64,000 bases of DNA from Arthrobacter terrae (GTDB lineage Bacteria; Actinomycetota; Actinomycetes; Actinomycetales; Micrococcaceae). The notes below the pieces were generated by a model. The model was not told the DNA's origin. It did not search any database and worked only from the letters and a program-made list of their open reading frames with translations. Location: assembly GCF_015708085.1 (NCBI RefSeq), contig NZ_JADNYM010000007.1:1-64000 (forward strand), written 5' to 3'. A program made the position numbers and the translations under genes. Within the stretch, counting starts at the first letter, position 1, and every line of letters begins with the position of its first letter. Below, in pieces: positions 17,385 through 26,118 of the stretch.

Positions 17385-18482
17385 ATGAATATCCTGCGGA
17401 TGATGCCAAAGGCCACCGACGGCGAACCCGTCCAGCCGCGGCCAGACTGGTCCCAAGCGCAGGCTGGGTGGCCCCTCGCCAGCGGTAGGTCCGTGCTGAA
17501 GGCCGTCAGCGCGGCAGGCCTTGCAGCACTGGTAGCCGTGTCGGCGGCCGGAATCCTGACCGCTGCCGAAGGACTGCTCGCCGCTCGACGGCTTATGCCA
17601 AGGGGACCAGTAAATATTCTCAGTCCAGCGGAACTATTCGGTAGCGGAGACGGTGAGGATCCGATCACGCTTGCGTTGCTCGGTGATTCTTTGGCAGCGG
17701 GGTTTGGGGTCGGGACGCCTGAGGAGACCGTGGGCGTCCTGCTGGCCAACGGGTTGGCAACGGCTGCCGGCCGCCCAGTGAAGCTACAGAATTTCGCTGT
17801 TCTCGGCGCCGAATCGACTGACCTTCCGGCCCAGCTTGGGCAGATGCGCGAAGCCGGCATTTATCCGAAGGTAGCTCTCATTATTATTGGCGGCAATGAC
17901 GTCATGCATCTTCGCAGAATTGATGCGGCGCTTGCGGCGCTTGCGGATACGGTGCGGGAACTGCGGCGGCTTGGCTGCCAGGTGGTGGTGGCCACCTGCC
18001 CGGATATGGGCACCGTGGGTCCAATCCTCCAACCACTTAGGTTCCTGGCCCATTGGGTCAGCCGGATGCTGGCAACGGGCCAGACGATAGTGGTGCTGCG
18101 CAACGGGGGTCGGACGGTCTCGCTGGGTGATTTAGTCGGGCCGGCGTTTCGAATGGACCCTGTCCTGATGTTTTCGACCGATCGGCTGCACCCGTCCGCG
18201 CGCGGTTATGCTGAGGCGACCCGTGTCCTGCTGCCGAGTGTAATAGCCGCGGCCGGATACGGTGTTGAAGCGTCGGGGAGGGTGCCGCACCGGATCTACA
18301 ACAAGAGTCAACGCCGCCCACTGGCGTGGTTTGCGTTCAAAGCCTCCCGCGGCGCCGGCGTTGAGGTCAGCGCCGTCAAAGCGGCCGACGGCGGCAGCGT
18401 TGCCGTGCGAACCCGGACCGCCGGCCGATCCAGCAGCCGGGTCCGCCGCTTGGTTCGGCCTTTCCGGCCGGCCACAGCATAG
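17385..18482 (+). CDS. SGNH/GDSL-family esterase
   Basis: This 365-residue hydrolase has a basic N-terminus and one hydrophobic segment (VSAAGLAALVAVSAAGILTAAEGLL), a likely signal anchor. GDSL block I is LALLGDSLAAGFG (nucleophile Ser). Block III is IIGGNDVMHL, and the Asp/His pair is in STDRLHPSARGY. A basic tail of about 75 residues follows. ATG at 17385 has GGAAG at good spacing; two further ATGs lie a few codons downstream. It is divergent from the GNAT gene. Probable role: surface-anchored lipase/esterase or cell-envelope acyl hydrolase. Confidence 0.88.
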   Translation: MNILRMMPKATDGEPVQPRPDWSQAQAGWPLASGRSVLKAVSAAGLAALVAVSAAGILTAAEGLLAARRLMPRGPVNILSPAELFGSGDGEDPITLALLGDSLAAGFGVGTPEETVGVLLANGLATAAGRPVKLQNFAVLGAESTDLPAQLGQMREAGIYPKVALIIIGGNDVMHLRRIDAALAALADTVRELRRLGCQVVVATCPDMGTVGPILQPLRFLAHWVSRMLATGQTIVVLRNGGRTVSLGDLVGPAFRMDPVLMFSTDRLHPSARGYAEATRVLLPSVIAAAGYGVEASGRVPHRIYNKSQRRPLAWFAFKASRGAGVEVSAVKAADGGSVAVRTRTAGRSSSRVRRLVRPFRPATA

Positions 18483-18495
18483 GCTTCAGCCGGAA

Positions 18496-19029
18496 TCAGC
18501 CCTCCACAGCGGCCTTGAGGGTCTTCAGCGTCTTCTTGATATTTCCGCTTTGAAACTGCGCGAACGTCCGGCCGCCGGTGACCACAGCATCAAAGCCCCT
18601 TGCCAGCAGATTGGGCCATGCGCGCCTATCGTCAGTCCAGCTTTCCGTAACCCGTGTCTGAGTATCAGCGGCTTCAAAGCTGTACTCCCAGGTAGCGATC
18701 CGTCCGCGCAGGCGGGGAATTTTCGCCCCGATGGCGTGCACCTTAAATGCGAATCGGCGGCCGGGTTCAGCCGCCGTGACGGTGCACCGCGTGGTCCAGC
18801 CAAAACGTCCGCGCTTATTCCGCCCGTCAAAGACCATCCCCACATATGCCTCAGCTGCGCCGCCTTCCCGTCCGGCGTCGCCACGGCCGGTCCGTCCGTT
18901 GTGGACGGTCGCGCCCAGGTTTTCCGGGCTCCACTCTCCCATCCGCGTGACGTCGCTGATCCGTTCATAGAGGGACAAGGGATCAGCACGGATGAGGATG
19001 CTTTCCGAAACCATAAACGTGCGCTTCAT
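18496..19029 (-). CDS. SRPBCC-family (polyketide cyclase/dehydrase-like) protein
   Basis: This protein of about 177 residues has a START/SRPBCC fold pattern: VSESILIRADPLSLYERISDVTRMGEWSPEN at the N-terminus (helix-grip opening), VGMVFDGRNKRGRFGWTTRCTVTAAEPGRRFAFKV in the middle, and WEYSFEAADTQTRVTESWTDDR before the long C-terminal helix. Such proteins bind hydrophobic ligands or act as small cyclases. No ligand can be assigned. ATG at 19029 is preceded by GAGAGAG; another in-frame ATG lies 5 codons downstream. It is convergent with the GDSL gene (13-bp gap). Confidence 0.85.
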   Translation of the reverse strand: MKRTFMVSESILIRADPLSLYERISDVTRMGEWSPENLGATVHNGRTGRGDAGREGGAAEAYVGMVFDGRNKRGRFGWTTRCTVTAAEPGRRFAFKVHAIGAKIPRLRGRIATWEYSFEAADTQTRVTESWTDDRRAWPNLLARGFDAVVTGGRTFAQFQSGNIKKTLKTLKAAVEG

Positions 19030-19144
19030 GCGGGGACTCTCTCGATAGACCATTTAGCGTCACCTTACAGCGTCAAAGGGACCCAGGATGGCGCGTGCCG
19101 GCCCGTCGCGCTGCCGCCCGCGCCACCCTAGTAGACTGTCATCC

Positions 19145-20005
19145 ATGACGGTGCTAATGGCGGGATGCGGCGATTTGGGCACCGAGGCAGGGCTGCGCTT
19201 CGCCGCCGCCGGACATCGCGTCCTGGGTTGGCGCCGCCGCCCGCAAAACCTTCCCGCCGGCATCGAAGGATCGGCTGTGGACCTGACGCGTGCCCTGCCG
19301 CCGGTCCCGCCGGAGACCCGCATCGTCGTCGTCGCGGCTGCTGCGGGTCAGCGGACGGTGGACGCCTACCGGGCCGCCTACGTGGATGTGCTGACCAATG
19401 TCCTTGATGCACTGGACCGCGACCGCGTCCGGCCCGAACGGATTCTTGTCATCTCCTCCACCGCTGTATATGGGGATTCCGGCGGCGACTCCATCGACGA
19501 GAGCACACCGGCGGAACCGACGACGGCGACCGCTAAAGTGCTGCGGACGGCGGAGGAACTGCTGCACTCACGGCATCCGGACGCCGTCGTACTTCGCCTA
19601 GCCGGGATTTACGGACCCGGTCGGACGATGCTGATAGACCAGGTCCGCAATGGCACGGCCAGGCATCCGGACCAGCCGCAGTTCACCAACCGTATCCACC
19701 GCGACGACGCGGCAGCCGCCATTGTCCATCTGACCACGCGCGTGAGCGAGCCGGCGAACATGTATATCGGCGTCGATGACTGCCCGGCAGAACTCGGCAA
19801 CGTACTGGGGTTTTTGGCTGCCGAACTTGGGCAGCGGATGCCGCCGAAGGAAGCCGGTCCCGCTGGTGCCCCCGGTGCCGCCCCGCGCGCCAACAAACGC
19901 TGCAGCAATGCGCTGCTCCGCAGCACGGGCTTTGAGTTTGCCTACCCGAGCTTCCGCGAAGGATACCGCGCCATACTGGCCGGCCAGGGAACCCGGCACC
20001 GTTGA
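19145..20005 (+). CDS. NAD-dependent epimerase/dehydratase-family protein (YeeZ-like)
   Basis: This extended short-chain dehydrogenase of 286 residues has the dinucleotide motif VLMAGCGDLGTEAGLRFAAAG, RILVISSTAVYGDSGGDSIDE, and the lineage motif RLAGIYGPGRTML. The C-terminal domain contains RIHRDDAAAAIVHL and NMYIGVDDCPAELGNVL. It lacks a clear Tyr-x3-Lys after the Ser-Thr motif, consistent with the YeeZ/WcaG-like subgroup of unknown substrate. ATG at 19145 is the first good start. It is divergent from the SRPBCC gene. Confidence 0.85.
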   Translation: MTVLMAGCGDLGTEAGLRFAAAGHRVLGWRRRPQNLPAGIEGSAVDLTRALPPVPPETRIVVVAAAAGQRTVDAYRAAYVDVLTNVLDALDRDRVRPERILVISSTAVYGDSGGDSIDESTPAEPTTATAKVLRTAEELLHSRHPDAVVLRLAGIYGPGRTMLIDQVRNGTARHPDQPQFTNRIHRDDAAAAIVHLTTRVSEPANMYIGVDDCPAELGNVLGFLAAELGQRMPPKEAGPAGAPGAAPRANKRCSNALLRSTGFEFAYPSFREGYRAILAGQGTRHR

Positions 20006-20072
20006 CATCCGCTCCGGACATGGAGCGCGTGAACCTGAGCCCGCTACCTGACGGATGGTTGATACGACGTTG

Positions 20073-21047
20073 TCAGTGGCTTCCCGCGCCCGGAGTCAGG
20101 ACTAATTGGCCGGCGTCGCGGAGCCAGTGAACCGCCTCGGCGACCGCCTGCAGGGACGTGTATCGCGGCTCATAGCCCAGTATCTGCGCGGCTTTCGCGA
20201 TGCTCATGGATGGACTGCGCGAGATGTGCTCAAAGCTGACGTCGGCGTGCCCCGCGGCGGTCAGCTGCCGGAATTGCTCAAACGGCACAAATTCGAGGTT
20301 CGCTTCCTTCCCGAACCAGCGTGCCGCTGCCTCCGCGAAGCCCCGAAGCGTGAGCGCCCGCGGCGAAGTGATATGGAAGCTTTCACCGATGGCCGATGGC
20401 GGCGGATCGAGTGCGAGCGCGAAAGCCTGGGCAACGTCGTCAGCATGGACATGATGCACCGTCTCGAGGCCGAAGTTCGCCAACGTGACGCGCTCCCCCG
20501 CTGCGAGCTGCTGCCAGACTCCGAGATCCAGATTCCCGGCAGGATTAATCACCGGCCATCCCGGCCCGCTGATATGCCCGGGATGCAGGACCACCGAGCG
20601 CAGGCCCCGATTGCGGGACTCGTCGTGCAGAACCGCTTCGATAGCCGCCTTGCCGATGCCGTAGGACCCAAGGGAATGGCGTGCTGCGTCCTCGGTGACG
20701 GGCACCTCCACCGCCGGCCCGTGCACCCAGATGCTCCCGCAGGACAGCAGCGTGGTCCCGCTCCTGCGCAGCGGTTCCACGAGCTGCCGGGCCGACTCAG
20801 CGGTGAAACACACCATATCGACCACGACGTCGGCTTTCAGATCCGCAATGCGGCCGACGAAGGTGCCGGCCGCGTCCTCTGCCTCGCGGTCTGCGGTAAT
20901 CCGCACCACCTGCTGCCATGCCGGATCCTGGCGGTATGGGGACCGCAGTCCCCTGCTCATCGCCAGTACTTCGTGCCCTGCCCCGACGAGCCGGGGAATC
21001 AGGTACCCGCCCACATGCCCGGTGGCGCCGATGACGACAATTCTCAT
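20073..21047 (-). CDS. NAD-dependent epimerase/reductase (extended/atypical SDR)
   Basis: The protein has 324 residues and begins MRIVVIGATGHVGGYLIPRLVGAGHEV, a canonical Rossmann motif. ADVVVDMVCFTAESARQLVEPL, SCGSIWVHGP and the Tyr-x3-Lys motif YGIGKAAIE follow, indicating the epimerase/isoflavone-reductase-like type. GGAGG lies 5 nt before ATG 21047; a GTG two codons earlier overlaps this site and is less likely. It is convergent with the preceding SDR gene. Substrate is unknown. Confidence 0.88.
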   Translation of the reverse strand: MRIVVIGATGHVGGYLIPRLVGAGHEVLAMSRGLRSPYRQDPAWQQVVRITADREAEDAAGTFVGRIADLKADVVVDMVCFTAESARQLVEPLRRSGTTLLSCGSIWVHGPAVEVPVTEDAARHSLGSYGIGKAAIEAVLHDESRNRGLRSVVLHPGHISGPGWPVINPAGNLDLGVWQQLAAGERVTLANFGLETVHHVHADDVAQAFALALDPPPSAIGESFHITSPRALTLRGFAEAAARWFGKEANLEFVPFEQFRQLTAAGHADVSFEHISRSPSMSIAKAAQILGYEPRYTSLQAVAEAVHWLRDAGQLVLTPGAGSH

Positions 21048-21101
21048 GTTCACCTCCAGACGGTCCGGAATCCGATAGGGTGAGGTCCCGCGGACACGCC
21101 G

Positions 21102-21305
21102 TTAGCGGCGCACGACGACCTCTTCGCCGTCCAGGAATTCATCTTCCATGTCCCAGTCAACCTCTTTTGCGCTGACGTCGGCATAATCATCGGCCGGGTC
21201 ATCGTCGCGAAAATGACCCGGCGGGAGATATCGGCGTGTGGCCTTAGCCGTTAAGGAATCAAGCTCTGCAGTGGGGGGCGTGCGGTCTGTCATTTCGGAT
21301 GCCAT
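21102..21305 (-). CDS. Small acidic protein of unknown function
   Basis: This 67-residue protein is rich in Asp/Glu (DDDPADDYADVSAKEVDWDMEDEFLDGEEV) and ends in VVVRR. GGAG lies 8 nt before ATG 21305. It is on the same strand as the downstream SDR gene with a 54-bp gap and follows the mptB-like gene. No family is recognised. Acidity and brevity suggest a small regulatory or scaffold protein, but no function is claimed. Confidence 0.55.
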   Translation of the reverse strand: MASEMTDRTPPTAELDSLTAKATRRYLPPGHFRDDDPADDYADVSAKEVDWDMEDEFLDGEEVVVRR

Positions 21306-21450
21306 GAGGTGTCTCCAACCGTGAACGAGACGAAAGGTGCTGTCTGCGTGGCCCGGTGCCAGCCTGCTGCTTGACTGTCCGGTATGGCCCAGCACATCAT
21401 GGCCACCCGGTGCCGTCAACCCTCCGCAGGCTCCGATCCGGCAGGCGGGG

Positions 21451-23037
21451 TTAGGGCAGGTCCACAGGGCGAAGGAACAGCACGCGCGTTTTCCGATCAA
21501 TGAAAACCATGTACAGCGCGAAGGACACTCCTACGACAATTGCCACCGCGCGGACCACGCCGATCGGTATCCATTGGAAAACGCTCAGCTGGTCGGTCAG
21601 CGCGACCAGCACAAAAAACGCGGTCAGGAACAACACCATGCGCAGCTGCCAGTTCTCCTTGATGCCAGTAAGGCCGAAAAATACGAGCAGCCAAACCATG
21701 TACCACGGCTGGATCATCGGGGCCAGCAGGACGACGGCGGCAAACGCCCACGCCATCCGGCGCAGGATGGTGGTGCTGAAGTTAGGTCCGGTTGTGCCGC
21801 GGAAGGCCAGCCAGAGGACGGCGAGAACGGACAGTACCGTCCCGATCAGATGCACGACGGAAGTCGCTGCCTCCCCCGCACCGCCGAAAAGGTCGGTGAA
21901 GAATCCCAATATGGCGCCCAGCGAACCGATCGGCGCATACCAGATCCATACGGTTGAGGAGGTACGCAGGGCCGCCACCCAACCGAATCCAAGGCCATTA
22001 ACCGCACCCGCGATCCATAACAGGCCCATTGACAGAACCAACGTCGCACCCCAGCAAGTGAACTTTCGTCGCCATCCGGCGCCGGAACCAGCCCACAATA
22101 GGCCAACGAACGGCAGAGCGATAAGGGTGATCGGTTTGATGGCGATGGAAGCGGTGATCAGCACAATTCCCACCAGTGGTTTCCCGGTGGCGGCGAAATA
22201 CACGCCGGCCACGACCAGACCAAGCATGAGCGAATCATTGTGCGCGCTCGCGACGAAGTTAATCAGCAGGACCGGATTCAGCACGGTCAGCCAGAGGGCC
22301 CGCTCGGGGTTGACCCCATGCAGCGCCGCCAGCTTGGGGACAAAAACTGCCAGCAGCACCACCCCGGCTCCGGCCGCCAGCCGGAATGTCAGCAAAGAAA
22401 TTTCCGGGATACCGAACCCGACCCACACGGCGAACTGCTCAATCCACAGAAAGAGCGGCCCGTAAGGCGTGGGCGCTTCGGTCCAGAGCGTATCCGGGCC
22501 CAGCTGGTAATAGTTATTCAGCGCCGATATCCCGTTGGTGTAAGGATTCAGCCCCTGACTCATCAGCCGGCCCTGGCCGATATAGGCGTAGAGATCCCGG
22601 CTGAACAGCGGCAGGGCAAGCATCAGCGGGAGTCCCCACAGCAAGAGGGCCTTGAACAGCACGGGCCGGGCCGACCTGTCCCAGGAACCTATCCGCTGCG
22701 CCAGCCGCAGCCACGACCGGACCAGCAAGAGCGCCCCGAAACAAAGCAGCACCGTACAGGTAATGACACCTACCGGAGTTGTCCGCGCGGCGATGAAAAC
22801 CGGAACACGGATCAGCGTCGAGCTCTTGGCAAGCCAGCCGACACCAATCGAACCGAGCAACATCAACATTGAGGCGACAAATCCCTGCCACAAAGCAATC
22901 TTCACGGACCCGGGAGCGCCGGCGTCGCCCTTGTGCGACCACGCCGCCAGACGACCTGCTATCCCTACCAGGCCGCCACTGACCGGGGCTTCCGCGGGGT
23001 CCGCTGAGCGGTCCCGGCGCGGTTTGTCGGTCAACAT
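21451..23037 (-). CDS. mptB: MptB-family polyprenol-phosphomannose-dependent alpha-1,6-mannosyltransferase (copy 1)
   Basis: This is a GT-C glycosyltransferase of 528 residues with about 13 transmembrane helices. Family signatures include LPLFSRDLYAYIGQGRLMSQGLNPYTNGI (the acidic DLY motif in the first extracytoplasmic loop), TPYGPLFLWIEQ, NPVLLINFVASAHNDSLMLGL and MIQPWYMVWLLVF. MptB enzymes build the alpha-1,6-mannan core of lipomannan/lipoarabinomannan from polyprenyl-phosphomannose on the outer leaflet. It is divergent from two GT87-like genes, and a paralogue (26119-27921) closes the cluster. Confidence 0.92.
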   Translation of the reverse strand: MLTDKPRRDRSADPAEAPVSGGLVGIAGRLAAWSHKGDAGAPGSVKIALWQGFVASMLMLLGSIGVGWLAKSSTLIRVPVFIAARTTPVGVITCTVLLCFGALLLVRSWLRLAQRIGSWDRSARPVLFKALLLWGLPLMLALPLFSRDLYAYIGQGRLMSQGLNPYTNGISALNNYYQLGPDTLWTEAPTPYGPLFLWIEQFAVWVGFGIPEISLLTFRLAAGAGVVLLAVFVPKLAALHGVNPERALWLTVLNPVLLINFVASAHNDSLMLGLVVAGVYFAATGKPLVGIVLITASIAIKPITLIALPFVGLLWAGSGAGWRRKFTCWGATLVLSMGLLWIAGAVNGLGFGWVAALRTSSTVWIWYAPIGSLGAILGFFTDLFGGAGEAATSVVHLIGTVLSVLAVLWLAFRGTTGPNFSTTILRRMAWAFAAVVLLAPMIQPWYMVWLLVFFGLTGIKENWQLRMVLFLTAFFVLVALTDQLSVFQWIPIGVVRAVAIVVGVSFALYMVFIDRKTRVLFLRPVDLP

Positions 23038-23329
23038 GAAAGAACAGTCCTCTTCGGTCAGGAAATGCGCTGTTTTGAAAAGCTCTGCCTTGTCAGTTGC
23101 TCACAACAGGCAACAATCGGCTGGCAGATTGCCGCTGATCCCGCCATCCGAAGATACCGTTTGGACTACGGCGATTCTAACACCGGCGGCTGACCCGATC
23201 ACGGACACGGCGGCGTCCTGCGGTAATATCAAGGTGCAACAAACCTCTGCCGCCTCATTTGCGGGCTGCATCTGCGGCATTAGCCGGCACGCTGTATCTG
23301 ACAAGCCACCTCCGAGAAGGACTGCTCAC

Positions 23330-24649
23330 ATTTCTACCGACTCATTTTTCGGCGCCTTGACGCGGTCCCGGCAACGGATCCTCCCCGATGCAAAGGCTGC
23401 GCGGCTAAACAGTCCCCGCGGCCTACTCTGGGGATTCATCGCTATCCACCTGTTTTTTATCGGTTTCATGATGATCTGGGTGGTCCAGGGGCAAGCTTTC
23501 AGTGACACGTTCATCTACCGCGACTGGGCCGCCGCTGGCTTCCGGGATGAGAACCTTTCCGGCGGTCCCAGCCCATGGGTCTATCCAATCCTGGCGCTGC
23601 TGCCGATAGCGATCGCCGGCATCGCGGGCAAGGGTCTTTTTCTGCTGATCTGGGTCCTGATGATCACCGTCCTTAACGGCCTGGCGGTGGGCAAGCTCAC
23701 CGCTTGGGGAAAGAACCGCCCTGCGATCAAGGCTGCGTGGTGGTGGCTGGTTTTCGTTTTCCTGATGGGCTGGCTGGGTTTTGCCCGCGTGGACGGCCTG
23801 ACGGCCCCGATCGTGCTCATCGCGCTCGTCTATGGCGTCGCCAATCCGTTTGTGGCGTCCGTGCTGCTGAGCATCGCGACGTGGGTTAAGGTCTGGCCCG
23901 CCGCCGTCGTGCTGGCGCTCTTCACCGTCGCGAAGGCGCGCCTTCGCGTACTGGCTGCCGGCGTTCTGGTCACCGCTGCGGTGGCAGTCGCGGCACTGTC
24001 CTTGGGTGTCCTGCCCAAGTTGTTCCATTTCCTGACCGAACAAGGCGACCGCGGCATGCAGCTCGAGGCGACGTTCACCACGCCGTGGCTCTGGCTGTCC
24101 GTACTGAACGCCGGCGGCACGCGGATGTACATGAATACGGACATCAACTCCATGCAGGTCGATGGGCCCGGTACGGCCTTGATGTCCTACCTGATGCAGC
24201 CGCTGCTCATTGTTGCCGCACTCCTGGTGGCCGGACTGATCTTTTGGGCGCTGCATAACGGCAACCGCCATCGCGGACAAGGCGGCGGCGTGGACCGCAC
24301 CGAGCTGCTGCTGGCCGGTTCGCTGACAATGGCGACGGCGTTCGTCGTCTTTAATAAGGTCGGCTCGCCCCAGTTCATGGTCTGGCTGGCCCCGGCGGTC
24401 GCCGTCGGGCTGGCGCACTGCTGGAAGGAATGGCGCGTGCCTGCCGCCATGCTGATCGGCATTGCCGTAGCCACGTTCTTTGTGTATCCACTGTTCTATG
24501 ACGCGCTGAGCCACAACAACCCGTTGATGGCGCTGGTGCTGACCATCCGGAATGTCCTTCTGGTAGTGCTCTTCTGCTGGTCAGTCCGACGCCTCTATGT
24601 GCTGGGCAAACGGGCCGACGAGCCTGTTGACGTCGTCAAGGAGTCCTAA
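23330..24649 (+). CDS. GT87-like (DUF2029) polytopic mannosyltransferase, copy 1
   Basis: The protein is about 439 residues with around 10 membrane helices. Motifs include FSDTFIYRDWAAAGF (catalytic Asp region), SPWVYPILALLP, FARVDGLTAPIVLIAL, ATWVKVWPAAVVLALF and NKVGSPQFMVWLAP. These match GT87-type polyprenyl-phosphate-mannose-dependent transferases. No ATG, GTG or TTG lies at a sensible place. GAGAAGGA (23314-23321) is followed after 8 nt by ATT at 23330, and homology with the next gene begins exactly there, so ATT is proposed as the start. A TTG near 23357 without SD is the alternative. The 292 bases upstream, shared with divergent mptB, contain no other gene. Confidence 0.85.
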   Translation: MSTDSFFGALTRSRQRILPDAKAARLNSPRGLLWGFIAIHLFFIGFMMIWVVQGQAFSDTFIYRDWAAAGFRDENLSGGPSPWVYPILALLPIAIAGIAGKGLFLLIWVLMITVLNGLAVGKLTAWGKNRPAIKAAWWWLVFVFLMGWLGFARVDGLTAPIVLIALVYGVANPFVASVLLSIATWVKVWPAAVVLALFTVAKARLRVLAAGVLVTAAVAVAALSLGVLPKLFHFLTEQGDRGMQLEATFTTPWLWLSVLNAGGTRMYMNTDINSMQVDGPGTALMSYLMQPLLIVAALLVAGLIFWALHNGNRHRGQGGGVDRTELLLAGSLTMATAFVVFNKVGSPQFMVWLAPAVAVGLAHCWKEWRVPAAMLIGIAVATFFVYPLFYDALSHNNPLMALVLTIRNVLLVVLFCWSVRRLYVLGKRADEPVDVVKES

Positions 24650-24650
24650 G

Positions 24651-25946
24651 ATTTCGGTAAAATTCTTTGCGCTGCTGCTTCGCGTCCGCGGTGCGCTTTT
24701 ACCACCGGCAGCAGTGGCGTGGTTCGCACGGCCCGGCAGTATCTGGTGGGGCTTTGCCGTGGTCCATCTGTACTATCTTGCCTGGATGATGTCGTTCGTC
24801 ATCCACGGCACAACATTCAGCGACACTGAACAGTACCGGCAGTGGGCGCTGGAGGGTTTTAATCCGCCGGATCTGGAGGGGAACATCAGCCCCTGGGTCT
24901 ACCCTGTACTGGCCCAGATTCCCATCTTCCTGGCCAACATTGCCGGCCCGGACGTCTACCTGCTGATCTGGATGCTCATCATCACGGTGCTCAATGCCGG
25001 CGCCATGTTGTACCTGACCCGCGGCACGCGCCGGGTCAGCGGTATCGCTCCGGCGTGGTGGTGGCTCGTCTTCACCGTTTTTATGGGTTATTTGAGCTTT
25101 GCCCGTGTGGAGGGCATTACGGCCCCGATCGTCCTGGTCGCGCTGCTCTTCGCCGCCAAAAGACCGCTGGTGGCCACCGTCCTGCTCAGCATTGCCACTT
25201 GGATCAAGGTCTGGCCTGCGGCGGTTATCGCACCCATTGTCATTGTCAGCAGGAAGCGGGTGAAAATCCTGGCCACCGGCGCACTGGTCAGCGCGGTGGT
25301 GGTGCTGGGCACATTCCTGGCCGGCGGCGGGAATCATTTGTTCGATTTCCTCACCAACCAGGGCGAACGCGGCATGCAATTGGAAGCCACGTTCTCTACG
25401 CCCTGGGTCTGGTTGAGCGTTTTTCGCATTGGCGGTGCAAAGATTGCAGACAATCCCGCCATCAATTCAACTGAGGTCTATGGCCCCGGCGCGGCGACGG
25501 CGGCCGTGATGATGCAGCCGCTGTTCCTGCTGGCGGCGGCGGTGGCGGCACTGCTGCTGGTGTGGGCGCTGCGTAAGGGTGCCGAACGCGAGGAACTGTT
25601 CCTCGAGGGTGCGCTGATGATGACGACCGCCTTCATTGTCTTCAACAAAGTGGGCTCACCGCAGTTCATTATCTGGCTGGCCCCCGTCATCATTGCGGGA
25701 CTGACGCATGACTGGGACCGGTGGAAGGTTCCCGCGGCGCTGCTGATGGCAATCGCCGTCACCACGTTCGTGATTTATCCGCTGTTTTACACTCCACTGA
25801 TCCACGCGAATCCGGTGATGGCGGCGGTGCTGACTGCCCGCAATGTGCTGCTGGTGGTTCTGCTGTACTGGTCCATTCGGCGGACAGTGGAACTGGCGCG
25901 AAGGCCCCGGCCCGTGACCGGAACCGTTTCCGCTCCCGCAGGCTGA
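24651..25946 (+). CDS. GT87-like (DUF2029) polytopic mannosyltransferase, copy 2
   Basis: This protein of about 431 residues is a paralogue of the preceding gene across its whole length. Matching motifs include FSDTEQYRQWALEGF, SPWVYPVLAQIP, FARVEGITAPIVLVALLF, ATWIKVWPAAVIAP, GERGMQLEATFSTPWVWLSV and NKVGSPQFIIWLAP. It starts one base after the upstream TAA. AAGGAG (24638-24643) is 7 nt before an ATT at 24651, and alignment with copy 1 begins there. An ATG at 24597 in frame would overlap the upstream gene by 53 bp and has no SD. The pair is a tandem duplication, probably co-transcribed and coupled. Confidence 0.85.
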   Translation: MSVKFFALLLRVRGALLPPAAVAWFARPGSIWWGFAVVHLYYLAWMMSFVIHGTTFSDTEQYRQWALEGFNPPDLEGNISPWVYPVLAQIPIFLANIAGPDVYLLIWMLIITVLNAGAMLYLTRGTRRVSGIAPAWWWLVFTVFMGYLSFARVEGITAPIVLVALLFAAKRPLVATVLLSIATWIKVWPAAVIAPIVIVSRKRVKILATGALVSAVVVLGTFLAGGGNHLFDFLTNQGERGMQLEATFSTPWVWLSVFRIGGAKIADNPAINSTEVYGPGAATAAVMMQPLFLLAAAVAALLLVWALRKGAEREELFLEGALMMTTAFIVFNKVGSPQFIIWLAPVIIAGLTHDWDRWKVPAALLMAIAVTTFVIYPLFYTPLIHANPVMAAVLTARNVLLVVLLYWSIRRTVELARRPRPVTGTVSAPAG

Positions 25947-26024
25947 CCCCGGCTGAGCTGGTCGCTGAACGCAGGCTGAGCTGGTCGCTGCCCGCAGGCT
26001 GAACGCGGGCTGAGCCGGTCGCTG
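25938..26024. repeat. Degenerate tandem repeat at the end of the glycosyltransferase pair
   Basis: Three imperfect copies (units of about 33, 23 and 31 bp) start with GCAGGCTGA at 25938, 25971 and 25994 and contain GCTGAGCTGGTCGCTG or close variants. The first copy begins within the last codons of the gene. The rest is intergenic between convergent genes. Confidence 0.75.
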
Positions 26025-26118
26025 CTCCCGGTGTTCGCTGCCAATTTGCCGCACCGGCCGTGGACCAGCGCTGGTGCTTCAGCAGGTGTGCTGGTTCGCA
26101 GCCAGTTGCGGACCCAAC

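Noticed and set aside
22652-23329. 226-codon N-terminal extension of the first GT87-like protein
   Set aside because: The extension would overlap the divergent mptB gene and its promoter region. The paralogue has no such extension, and the Shine-Dalgarno is at 23314-23321.
23423-24514. 363-codon open frame on the minus strand opposite the GT87-like gene
   Set aside because: Its composition (Gln/His/Arg/Asp-rich) is that of the reverse of a hydrophobic membrane protein. No start signal or family is seen.
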